From contig DBLF01000048.1 in assembly GCA_002297965.1 (NCBI GenBank), positions 58,675 through 72,043 of the forward strand: DNA of 13,369 nucleotides, written 5' to 3'. How positions within the stretch are numbered: position 1 is the first letter of the stretch; each line of letters begins with the position of its first letter. Below, in pieces: positions 8,301-13,184 of the stretch. A program made the position numbers and the translations under genes. Source of the DNA: Candidatus Segatella papionis (GTDB taxonomy: Bacteria; Bacteroidota; Bacteroidia; Bacteroidales; Bacteroidaceae). The notes beneath the pieces are model-generated. The model was not told the DNA's origin. It was given only the letters and a program-made list of their open reading frames with translations, and made no database searches.

Positions 8301-9210
8301 TGGCGAGTATGGTGCCGATGAATTTTTCCATGATCGAGAAGTCGAGCATGAAGATGCACTGCATGATGCAGAATTGTTTTCGCGGGTGATAGATGTAGGC
8401 GCAGGCAGATAGGGTGTCCAGTATCTGGCTGATGGTTTCCTCTGCCTTTCCCTCTCTCAGAATGTCGATGGCGAGGATGTAGTAGGAGAGTAGTTCGATG
8501 ACGTCGGTGAAACGTTGTTCCAGCAGGATGCGTTCTGCTTCCTTGCATCTAGGCAGCAGTTCTTTGCTTTGAAGGGTTTCCAGGCAATGGGTGTGTATCT
8601 GCTTGAGCAGGGCCTGCAGCGCATCTTGGCTCAGACCGTCGGAGAAGCTGGTTATCCAGCGGTGGCACTCTAGGTCGAAAATATCGGATGGTGTGTCGCC
8701 GAGCATCAGTTTTCTGAATTCAGGGGTGTTCCAGCTCTCTTCTCCTATGATTCTTCTGAAATCCCAGTCGGATAGCGAGAACTCAGACTTGTCGGCGCCC
8801 AGCACTTCCACGAGTTGTACTTCCATATATTTCTGTCGGAACCTCATCACTCTGCATTTTACCCTAGGTGTGAGCGCAGCGTTGATGATGGTGTCTCTTT
8901 TGAGCATGGCTGTGAAGCCATATTCGTCTTCCAGGTGATAGAAGTCACCCAGTGCCGTCTTGATTTTGAAGTCCACCTCGTCGTTTTCCTTGTAGTGTTT
9001 CCTCATCAGTCGCTCTACGTTTTGCGAAACGAATACTTTGCCTAGATGGGTAACGGTCATCAGACAGTCGATGGTTTGAGGCATAGGTTGCCTTTTCTGG
9101 AAGTCAACCTGTGCCACCTTGAAAATTCTGCCTTCCACTTCGATGACGAATTTATGTTCTTCTTCGTCGATGCGTAAGACTTTAGCTTTTACGTCTTTGT
9201 AGCTGTTCAT
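5326..9210 (-). CDS. Very large protein with a Schlafen-type AlbA_2 domain, function unknown
   Basis: This 1294-residue protein has no signal peptide or membrane segment and is probably cytoplasmic. Residues 1-140 look like short beta-rich units (VLRIDEEEHKFVIEVEG and similar), possibly OB/S1-like nucleic-acid binding, though this is weak. Residues about 150-470 are mostly helical with no recognised motif. A basic patch KKRKASKKQNRK lies near 517-528. Residues about 905-1035 fit an AlbA_2 (Schlafen AlbA_2) domain: the EFK motif at 911-913, AFLNAEGGHLYLGVSD with N943 and G946-G947, and a closing YYERMGTSARRV at 1028-1039. This domain occurs in bacterial regulators and in Schlafen-related nucleases. 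The C-terminal 170 residues are beta-rich and faintly recall the GyrA C-terminal propeller. ATG 9208-9210 begins a plausible N-terminus 28 bp past a -7 box. The gene stands alone on its strand. No ATPase or nuclease motif outside the domain was recognised. Confidence 0.85.
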   Translation of the reverse strand: MNSYKDVKAKVLRIDEEEHKFVIEVEGRIFKVAQVDFQKRQPMPQTIDCLMTVTHLGKVFVSQNVERLMRKHYKENDEVDFKIKTALGDFYHLEDEYGFTAMLKRDTIINAALTPRVKCRVMRFRQKYMEVQLVEVLGADKSEFSLSDWDFRRIIGEESWNTPEFRKLMLGDTPSDIFDLECHRWITSFSDGLSQDALQALLKQIHTHCLETLQSKELLPRCKEAERILLEQRFTDVIELLSYYILAIDILREGKAEETISQILDTLSACAYIYHPRKQFCIMQCIFMLDFSIMEKFIGTILATLRSQEVYLWNRKPFQMQWLKLLQGYVDNIYNQTDRLTSDTNTKETMIQVLTLELMLGRNATHKIYDNSLNQALLYRLVSLMNVSDPNKTLQKAFLSLFTNTDFDATLPFNSDDAFVLANMLCSQNNEIVESFDPVKYETDLSVLSVNEQTITIQPKDLDKENLYLPLSARMGLWHGLTIRLDEKPPVKLRGKVGTTIEHYKELWEYINQSLFSKKRKASKKQNRKLYIDDETDIIVTKQLAGNLLFECKIVEDGCEGTGTLDVLNDVVPFYPGDISVQSFEYQGAPLLLRAYVKEVKSDGSYVFAMRDMISEYADDVRVNDLFYNSRLTCLLFNQVPEVARVPAVSSEGFSVSVCPAPGMMLDDLKKGMIVEVDNITEGTNGYLNGTFLRESPGSRFSLADAFHQLMLGYAGHEVYNPKAEKDELANAITIDKIYVSELMGILDAKATLEEDNVKAYNYLNFCRLLAIMLESKERTSYYDSRLMLLELLNDFAALDKVDTKKIEHIAATEPELFERNAILRHDFMQLRIIGCLDSDEHYEELYRWSSLTEDPQLRQLASLVLSHNFVKKSGLLPQAVDILDKIRALLKLNKSSSNKKNYGKEDFRTEFKTSIIYPENSMKVDVQAQTLKIMQEICAFLNAEGGHLYLGVSDIGYEMGVEEDLKNTLFKGSRDKYEVYVNNQIVYYLGQEGAHYVHTHFDDEVSNAVLIIDIEPCPTPIAVGCVYYERMGTSARRVNDTYKEKFLAIRKQWAEEHAPHVSTTAADAKTELHEAAALAAAELYNPEAKAIVKHVESAPITDHIQTSRLRNNALHDYEEGYRPVTAVICLLDTDEYKLLDEDDWQDYRLKLAVHEDEEEGWLILVYESGRVSKVSMEELLQRERGRVFKRYAGENLIFASIATDDDSVCVGFIDGKTNRYVRFDDVDKFEHAKMQAEGTLPMDVPNAGVHYVEIVPKSQVPVNRNIGRKTIGCILKTVEGKRCMAILPDCKAK

Positions 9211-9238
9211 GTTTTTTGTTATTTGATGATATTCTTTG

Positions 9239-9246
9239 CAAAGTTA
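9239..9246 (-). promoter_or_regulatory. Possible promoter -7 box for the AlbA_2 gene
   Basis: On the - strand TAACTTTG matches the Bacteroidetes -7 consensus TAnnTTTG and lies 28 bp before the start codon. The expected -33 region (around 9267-9270) is only T-rich and lacks a clear TTTG, so the match is partial. Confidence 0.5.
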
Positions 9247-9285
9247 CAAAAAATATCCATTAAAATAAAAATAATTGCCGAAAAA

Positions 9286-9317
9286 TTTGGTAGATTCCAG
9301 TTAATTGTGTACTTTTG
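9286..9317 (+). promoter_or_regulatory. Bacteroidetes-type promoter for the 114-residue gene
   Basis: TTTG at 9286-9289, a 20-bp spacer and TACTTTTG at 9310-9317 fully match the TTTG/TAnnTTTG pattern. Transcription would start near 9324, leaving a leader of about 115 nt before ATG 9440. It is back-to-back with the - strand promoter of the AlbA_2 gene. Confidence 0.8.
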
Positions 9318-9439
9318 CAGCCGAAAACATCAAGAGTTGCCCAATTGTGGCACACCAACCGAGTTTCGCATAGAGATAACCACGGTGGTAAAAGGATGCG
9401 TAAGTAATTTTTAATAAATAACTTAAAATAATTATCTTT
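9318..9439 (+). other. Long 5' leader with a small palindrome
   Basis: The predicted leader holds an 11-bp palindrome ACCACGGTGGT (9379-9389) and an imperfect one, TGCCCAATTGTGGCA, starting near 9338. Its last 35 bases are A/T-rich and contain no Shine-Dalgarno. No known riboswitch was recognised. The palindromes could be operator sites, which is speculative. Confidence 0.3.
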
Positions 9440-9784
9440 ATGAAATCAAATTCAGATGTAAAGAACTTTGAGAGTGTAATGGCAGGTATTGCCGAGTCTT
9501 CAACCGTTAACGCTCAGCAGAATGCAGAATCTGCAGCGGCTAACAGCGTAGAGCAGAATGCCGAGTCGAGAATCGCTTATTATGCAGCTCGCTTTGCTGA
9601 GTACAGCGATGATAAGCTGCAGCAGACCGTGGAGCACGAGCGCAAGGTTCGTGGCTGGGGTAGTGAGCGCAGCTACTTCCTCGCAGCTCTCCGAGGAGAG
9701 TGCGAGAAACGTGACAATTACTCTCCGATGATGGTCGCTACGAGATGTCGGCTTCCGCCTCCTTCTCGAAACTCACAGAGGTAG
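9440..9784 (+). CDS. Small hypothetical protein, 114 residues, overlapping yjbQ
   Basis: I do not recognise this family. Residues 1-43 are rich in Ala, Asn, Gln, Ser and Glu and probably disordered. Residues about 44-92 look like a compact helical domain (IAYYAARFAEYSDDKLQQ, then KVRGWGSERSYFLAAL). The last 21 residues, starting NYSPMMVATRC, are encoded on the opposite strand of the end of yjbQ and look unlike the rest, so the original C-terminus may have been lost or replaced. The gene has a strong upstream promoter (9286-9317), which supports expression. There is no signal peptide and no Shine-Dalgarno. The start is the first ATG after the promoter in a typical A/T-rich context. It overlaps yjbQ tail-to-tail by 67 bp. 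Confidence 0.65.
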   Translation: MKSNSDVKNFESVMAGIAESSTVNAQQNAESAAANSVEQNAESRIAYYAARFAEYSDDKLQQTVEHERKVRGWGSERSYFLAALRGECEKRDNYSPMMVATRCRLPPPSRNSQR

Positions 9785-10131
9785 ATGCCTTGCCAAGTGC
9801 CAAGGTTCAGTCTGCCATTGGTGATGGGAATGGTGAGCGAAACGCCTACCATAGTCGATTTGGCGTGAGCCGACATATCCGTAGGACCTTCGTCTTGATG
9901 CAGATAGCGAGGGTCGCCGTCGGGTACCAGTCGCTCGAAGATTCCTTTTAGATCGTAGCGCACGTCTGGGTCGAAGTTCTCATTGATGGATAGACCGCAG
10001 CTGGTGTGCTGTACGAAGAGATTCAGAATACCCGTCTTAGGCAGAGGCGGCAGGTTCCTCATCACCTCGCTCGTTACGAGGTGAAAGCCACGAGGAAGGG
10101 GACGTAATGAAAATTCTACTTGTTGAATCAT
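9718..10131 (-). CDS. yjbQ: YjbQ / UPF0047 family protein
   Basis: This 137-residue protein is the usual length for the YjbQ family (TIGR00149, UPF0047). It shows the conserved blocks in order: QHTSCGLSINEN at 41-52 with H42 and C45, DPDVRYDL at 54-61, DEGPTDMSAHAKSTM at 80-94 with H89, NGRLNLGTWQGI at 105-116, and a C-terminus EFREGGGSRH...IGE. The family forms small trimers and has been linked to thiamine phosphate synthase activity; its physiological role is unsettled. The protein is complete at both ends. It lies downstream of the PARG-like gene on the same strand, separated by 141 bp that contain a terminator-like hairpin. No consensus promoter was seen in the gap. Its 3' end overlaps the convergent 114-residue gene. 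Confidence 0.95.
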   Translation of the reverse strand: MIQQVEFSLRPLPRGFHLVTSEVMRNLPPLPKTGILNLFVQHTSCGLSINENFDPDVRYDLKGIFERLVPDGDPRYLHQDEGPTDMSAHAKSTMVGVSLTIPITNGRLNLGTWQGIYLCEFREGGGSRHLVATIIGE

Positions 10132-10142
10132 GATTATTTTTA

Positions 10143-10181
10143 TTTTGTTCTTTTGTTCTTTTGTTTTCTTTGTTTTCTTTG
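10143..10181. repeat. Short pyrimidine-rich repeat ahead of yjbQ
   Basis: The + strand reads as repeated TTTTGTTC (two copies) followed by TTTGTTTTC-like units. In the yjbQ mRNA this is a purine-rich, A-rich leader (CAAAGAAAAC, AAAAGAAC) ending 11 bases before the ATG. A-rich leaders commonly favour translation in Bacteroidetes, where Shine-Dalgarno sites are rare. The repeats could also arise by slippage. Confidence 0.5.
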
Positions 10182-10219
10182 TCTAATTTAGGCGTATCTT
10201 TAGCGTTGTTCATTTCTGT

Positions 10220-10260
10220 AAAGCCTTCTTCTTCGAGAAAAACTTGAAGAAGAAGGCTTT
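10220..10260 (-). terminator. Hairpin terminator downstream of the PARG-like gene
   Basis: A perfect 15-bp stem joins AAAGCCTTCTTCTTC (10220-10234) to 10246-10260, extendable by three pairs around an AAAAA loop. It begins 13 bp after the PARG-like stop codon. The stem ends in TTT on the - strand but no long U-tract follows, so termination may be partial, letting some transcripts continue into yjbQ. Confidence 0.65.
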
Positions 10261-10272
10261 TGCTTGTGTGGA

Positions 10273-11262
10273 TTATGAATTGAACTCCTCCACGAATGGT
10301 TGCAGGTTTCCGCCCCTTGGCGAGTTGTGGTCTTCGAGGATAGCGAAGGCGATGAGCTTGTACTTATCCTTGAATTCTTTCTCGTCGATAACCTCGTGAA
10401 ACAATCTAGCGATGTGTTTAGGAGGATTATGGAAGGCACCGCAACCGAATGCTCCGAGAACGATGCTGTCGTGTCCGTTCAAGAGACCGATGCGCAGCAT
10501 CGTCCTCATCTTGTTCTTCGTCAGGTTAGCGTCTTCTTGGCAGATGTTTCCGTCTGCATCCAACTCTGGGTGGTTGATGGCTGCCACGGCTACAAACGAC
10601 ATATAATAAGGTGTGTCGAGCAAGGCAAAGTCATCCTTGGCTCCAGCTCTGAACACGGTAGCCTTCGGAACATAGATTCCGCCAAACCTCACAGGCATCG
10701 GATATTGGAAGCGGCTCTTCTCCAGACCGTAATCCTCAGCATATTCCGCATAGCGGTACATTGAGAGGAAGAGGTTGGTGCTTCTGAAGAGGCTTTCCTC
10801 CTGTGCTCGGCTTCCGTTCTTCACGCCACCGCCTGGGTTGCGTCGGCTCGCCAGGTTGAGCACCACAGGATTATAACCTTCTAGCTGCAAGGAATGACCG
10901 CAATGAATGCTGTCATCGTTTCGTACGATAATTTGGGTCTTGCATACTTCAGCTTTTACAGACTCATTTCCTTTTGCATTAGCAGGATTATTTCCTTTTG
11001 CTTTTGCAGGATTATTTCCTTTTGCATTAGCAGGATTATTTCCTTTTGCTTTTGCAGATTCCTTTTCTTTTGCGTTTTTTTCCGAGAGGGTCGGAACATT
11101 CGAAGCATCCAAGGGCTTTGTGTAGAATCGACTACCCTTGAGCATCGGCTCATTGTCGAGTAATGTAACTTCCTCTCCATTTTCCGAAGTATAATGTCCT
11201 TTTTGTACAATATTTATTGTTTGCTGAAACACGTCAGCCAATTGTCTTCTGTCGTTAATCAT
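10273..11262 (-). CDS. TIGR02452/DUF2263 protein, microbial PARG-like ADP-ribose glycohydrolase
   Basis: The 329-residue protein carries the poly(ADP-ribose) glycohydrolase signature GGG-x7-QEE: G144-G146 and Q154-E156, preceded by NLASRRNP and followed by SLFRSTNL. A second macro-fold glycine loop, GAFGCGAFHNPP, lies at 270-281. Members of this macrodomain family remove ADP-ribose or poly(ADP-ribose) from targets; the glutamates of QEE are catalytic by homology. The start at 11262 gives the family-like N-terminus (NDRRQLADVFQQT). Between the N-terminal part and the catalytic core, residues about 61-105 are a low-complexity Ala/Lys/Gly/Asn linker built from 24-bp DNA repeats, an addition to the normal fold. 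The frame stays open upstream through an 18-bp repeat array but offers no ATG, GTG or TTG. A divergent promoter pair separates it from the BASS gene. No ADP-ribosyltransferase partner is seen in the window, so the substrate is unknown. Confidence 0.9.
   Translation of the reverse strand: MINDRRQLADVFQQTINIVQKGHYTSENGEEVTLLDNEPMLKGSRFYTKPLDASNVPTLSEKNAKEKESAKAKGNNPANAKGNNPAKAKGNNPANAKGNESVKAEVCKTQIIVRNDDSIHCGHSLQLEGYNPVVLNLASRRNPGGGVKNGSRAQEESLFRSTNLFLSMYRYAEYAEDYGLEKSRFQYPMPVRFGGIYVPKATVFRAGAKDDFALLDTPYYMSFVAVAAINHPELDADGNICQEDANLTKNKMRTMLRIGLLNGHDSIVLGAFGCGAFHNPPKHIARLFHEVIDEKEFKDKYKLIAFAILEDHNSPRGGNLQPFVEEFNS
10966..11061 (-). repeat. 24-bp coding tandem repeat, four copies, in the PARG-like gene
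   Basis: Four 24-bp units (10966-10989, 10990-11013, 11014-11037, 11038-11061) of the form ATTTCCTTTTGCWTTWGCAGGATT, as read on +, encode residues 68-99, a repeat of AKGNNPAN/AKGNNPAK. Units alternate between two variants (GCATTAGC and GCTTTTGC), so units 1 and 3 match each other, as do 2 and 4 apart from the unit ends. This suggests duplication of a 48-bp pair. The unit is a multiple of three, so copy-number change keeps the frame. Confidence 0.9.
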
Positions 11263-11278
11263 ATTTTTCTTCTCTTTA

Positions 11279-11368
11279 TCGTTTATACAGTCTTTGTCGT
11301 TTACACTGCTTTTATTGTTTACACTGCTTTTATTGTTTACACTGCTTTTATTGTTTATACAGTCTTTA
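11279..11368. repeat. Array of five 18-bp tandem repeats in the PARG-like gene leader
   Basis: Five contiguous 18-bp units occupy 11279-11296, 11297-11314, 11315-11332, 11333-11350 and 11351-11368. The three central units are TTGTTTACACTGCTTTTA (the first of them with TCG). The two outer units share a variant ending, TATACAGTCTTT. A degenerate partial sixth unit (CCGTATATACAAAG) follows. The array begins 17 bp before the PARG-like start codon and ends 16 bp before that gene's -7 box, so it should be transcribed as nearly the whole 5' leader. There are no spacers, so it is not CRISPR. Confidence 0.9.
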
Positions 11369-11383
11369 CCGTATATACAAAGG

Positions 11384-11415
11384 CAAAATTACAAGTTTTC
11401 TTTCGAATAACCAAA
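11384..11415 (-). promoter_or_regulatory. Promoter of the PARG-like gene
   Basis: On the - strand TTTG (11412-11415), a 20-bp spacer and TAATTTTG (11384-11391) fully match the Bacteroidetes TTTG/TAnnTTTG pattern. Transcription would begin near 11377, just outside the 18-bp repeat array. Confidence 0.8.
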
Positions 11416-11431
11416 CATTTATATATAATAA

Positions 11432-11463
11432 TGTGGTCATTTCGAAAATTCTTCGTAATTTTG
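11432..11463 (+). promoter_or_regulatory. Promoter of the BASS transporter gene
   Basis: TAATTTTG at 11456-11463 is a full -7 match. TGTG at 11432-11435, 20 bp upstream, is a three-of-four match to the -33 TTTG. The leader of about 78 nt is purine-rich (AGAGA, AAGAG repeats). It stands back-to-back with the PARG-like gene promoter, the two -33 boxes being 16 bp apart. Confidence 0.7.
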
Positions 11464-11547
11464 CATATTGGTAAGGATTTGTCTCTAAAAGAAAAGATAA
11501 ATAAGAGAGAAAATACAAAGAGAACAAATACGTAGAGAGATAACAAG

Positions 11548-12480
11548 ATGAAGAGAATATGTGATTTTATCTCCCGATACATGGGAGTGATTGTTTTGGT
11601 GACGGCAGTACTGTCTTTGTTGCTGCCAAAGAGTTTCCTTTGGGTGGATACGGTTTACATCAATCCTTTGCTCGGGCTCGTGATGTTCGGCATGGGCTTG
11701 ACGCTCAACCCTTCCGATTTCAAGATTGTGTTCAGCCGTCCGAAAGATGTTATCATCGGATGCTTGGCGCAGTTCATCATCATGCCTTTGGTGGCTTGGC
11801 TCTTGACCAAGGTCTTCCAACTCTCACCGGAGTTGGCGCTCGGAGTCATCTTGGTGGGATGCTGCCCTGGTGGAACCGCCTCTAACGTCATCACTTACTT
11901 GGCGAAGGGCGACTTGGCTCTGTCGGTTGGAATGACGATGACTTCCACGGTGCTCGCTCCGTTCCTCACACCGCTCATCACTTGGATGATGGCAGGCACG
12001 TTCGTCCATGTGGATGCGCTCAGCATGTTCTTTTCCATCGTTCAGGTGGTGATTCTTCCTATTGTCATTGGTTTCTTGATTCAGAAGTATTGTCCGAAGT
12101 TTACGAGTAGAGCCGTCGGTTATCTGCCAGCCTTCTCTTCGTTGGCGATTACCTTTATCGTCGGAATCATCGTGTCGCATAATGCGGAAAAGCTTCTCAC
12201 CAGTGGTTTGCTTATTATCTTCGTGGTGATGCTCCATAACATTTGCGGCTTGCTCCTTGGCTTTTCCATCGGCAAACTCTTGAAGTTGGAGTACAAGAAA
12301 TGCGTGGCTATCAGCATCGAGGTAGGAATGCAGAACTCTGGTCTCGCCAGTTCGCTTGCCACCCTTCATTTCGCCGCTTATCCGATGGCTACGATTCCGG
12401 GTGCCATCTTCAGTGTTTGGCACAACATCAGTGGGGCGTTGATGGCAAGGCTCTATAGCAGCAGGACAAAAGAGAAATAG
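11548..12480 (+). CDS. Bile acid:sodium symporter family (BASS/SBF) transporter
   Basis: This 310-residue polytopic inner-membrane protein has nine to ten hydrophobic segments, normal for the BASS family. Diagnostic motifs are present: the first discontinuous-helix region CCPGGTASN at residues 105-113, the second EVGMQNSG at 258-265, and WHNISGA near the C-terminus. These two motifs form the crossing helices that bind sodium and substrate in structures of bacterial ASBT homologues. Despite the name, bacterial members carry varied organic anions, including pantothenate in some cases; the substrate here cannot be told from sequence. It has its own promoter and a start at ATG 11548 after an AGAGAGA-containing leader. 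It appears monocistronic. The next promoter begins 62 bp after the stop codon, and no strong terminator hairpin was found between. Confidence 0.95.
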   Translation: MKRICDFISRYMGVIVLVTAVLSLLLPKSFLWVDTVYINPLLGLVMFGMGLTLNPSDFKIVFSRPKDVIIGCLAQFIIMPLVAWLLTKVFQLSPELALGVILVGCCPGGTASNVITYLAKGDLALSVGMTMTSTVLAPFLTPLITWMMAGTFVHVDALSMFFSIVQVVILPIVIGFLIQKYCPKFTSRAVGYLPAFSSLAITFIVGIIVSHNAEKLLTSGLLIIFVVMLHNICGLLLGFSIGKLLKLEYKKCVAISIEVGMQNSGLASSLATLHFAAYPMATIPGAIFSVWHNISGALMARLYSSRTKEK

Positions 12481-12542
12481 AGTATGATTCGCAGGAATAC
12501 GAATGGTTTTCATATTAGCGATTGGAAAATCTTACTCGATAT

Positions 12543-12574
12543 TTTGGAACTTTCGATTATTTTTCGTACCTTTG
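12543..12574 (+). promoter_or_regulatory. Promoter of the DUF4160/DUF2442-like operon
   Basis: TTTG at 12543-12546, a 20-bp spacer and TACCTTTG at 12567-12574 fully match the Bacteroidetes promoter pattern. Transcription from about 12581 would exclude any start codon upstream of it and so supports ATG 12626 as the start of the next gene. Confidence 0.85.
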
Positions 12575-12625
12575 CCCTCGCATAGTGGGATAAAGATTAA
12601 ATCGAAGTCTCATAAAAATACTAAT

Positions 12626-12928
12626 ATGGGAAAGTTGGCATTGATATTATGTTTCATTCTTTCTGTTTTCCCTGCGGATGCTAACGAGAACAGAAGGCAT
12701 ATCCATGTCGTAAAGCGAGGTCGTAAAAACTCGCACAGAGGACATACGGTTGCAAAGATATGGATAGAAGAGAATGGACAAAAGAAGATTGAGATCGCTT
12801 GGTCGGAGCTGTCTTCTTCAGAAGAAGCTGAGATCGTGAATGCTATCGACAAGTATTGGGACGAGCTCAATCAGAAGATAGATGATGTCTTTGCTGGCAA
12901 GAAGATTAGAATTAAGAAGATCAAATAA
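12626..12928 (+). CDS. DUF4160-like protein, 100 residues, candidate toxin-like partner
   Basis: The frame is open back to an ATG at 12503, but the promoter at 12543-12574 lies inside that extension, so ATG 12626 is chosen. The product resembles the DUF4160 family: HIHV at residues 26-29 after a stretch ending PADANENRR (like the family's PPHFHV), a strand AKIWIEENG, an IEIAWSEL strand-turn, then a helix with SSEEAEIVNAIDKYWDELNQKI and a basic end. The hydrophobic beginning (LALILCFILSVF) could pass for a signal peptide, but in this family the equivalent stretch forms the first beta strands, so I favour a cytoplasmic protein. It is followed 16 bp later by a DUF2442-like gene. DUF4160 and DUF2442 genes are often adjacent and have been proposed as toxin-antitoxin-like pairs. 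Activity is not known. The family assignment is from memory of motifs. Confidence 0.7.
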   Translation: MGKLALILCFILSVFPADANENRRHIHVVKRGRKNSHRGHTVAKIWIEENGQKKIEIAWSELSSSEEAEIVNAIDKYWDELNQKIDDVFAGKKIRIKKIK

Positions 12929-12930
12929 AT

Positions 12931-12936
12931 AGGAGG
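12931..12936 (+). promoter_or_regulatory. Strong Shine-Dalgarno site before the DUF2442-like gene
   Basis: AGGAGG lies 8 bp before ATG 12945. A full Shine-Dalgarno is exceptional in this window, where other genes have A/T-rich leaders. It lies between the stop of the upstream gene and this start, and suggests the second gene is translated efficiently relative to the first. Confidence 0.75.
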
Positions 12937-12944
12937 ACAAAACA

Positions 12945-13184
12945 ATGTGTAAGTTTAAGGACACAACTTTGGGAATCAAGAAGTTGGACTTCAATGTCAA
13001 GCGTGGTGCTATGGCTGCCTTTTTGACTGATGGTCGAGAGGTGATAGTGCCAGTGTCGATGTTTCCTGAAATTAAAAGCTTAAGCAAGAAGCAAAGAGAG
13101 GATTATATGATTATGGATGACCAGTATTTCTCTTTTGATGCTTTAAGCAAGATATATTCTGTAAAGGATATTTTGCGTTGCTAA
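12945..13184 (+). CDS. DUF2442-like protein, 79 residues, candidate antitoxin-like partner
   Basis: The 79-residue protein fits the small DUF2442 family. After an N-terminal strand region comes DGREVIVPVSMFPEIKSLSKKQRED (from residue 29), matching the family pattern of DGR, hydrophobic VP, an aromatic-Pro turn and a helix ending in QR. The C-terminal YSVKDIL parallels the usual ISVEGLL ending. DUF2442 proteins are small, sometimes fused to helix-turn-helix domains, and often lie next to DUF4160 genes. It is the second gene of a two-gene operon, 16 bp after its partner, with a strong Shine-Dalgarno. No DNA-binding motif is obvious. A toxin-neutralising role is inference from gene pairing only. 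Confidence 0.75.
   Translation: MCKFKDTTLGIKKLDFNVKRGAMAAFLTDGREVIVPVSMFPEIKSLSKKQREDYMIMDDQYFSFDALSKIYSVKDILRC

Noticed and set aside
9223..9414. 63-residue open frame in the gap before the small gene
   Set aside because: It spans the predicted promoter of the 9440 gene and has no recognisable sequence features or upstream signals.
11279..11368. CRISPR array
   Set aside because: The 18-bp units are contiguous with no unique spacers, and no cas genes are present.
11194..11535. + strand open frame with VYTAFI repeats
   Set aside because: It is the translation of the 18-bp tandem array on the strand opposite the PARG-like gene, begins inside that gene, and runs through both promoters.
11824..12513. 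229-residue open frame antisense to the BASS gene
   Set aside because: Its composition (His, Asp, Arg rich) is what the opposite strand of a membrane-protein gene gives. There is no promoter or motif.
12503..12625. 41-residue N-terminal extension of the DUF4160-like gene starting at ATG 12503
   Set aside because: A full consensus promoter (12543-12574) lies within the extension, and the family-like sequence begins only after ATG 12626.
12626..12685. Signal peptide on the DUF4160-like protein
   Set aside because: The hydrophobic stretch lines up with the first beta strands of the DUF4160 fold and leads directly into the HIHV motif, leaving no separate mature domain.
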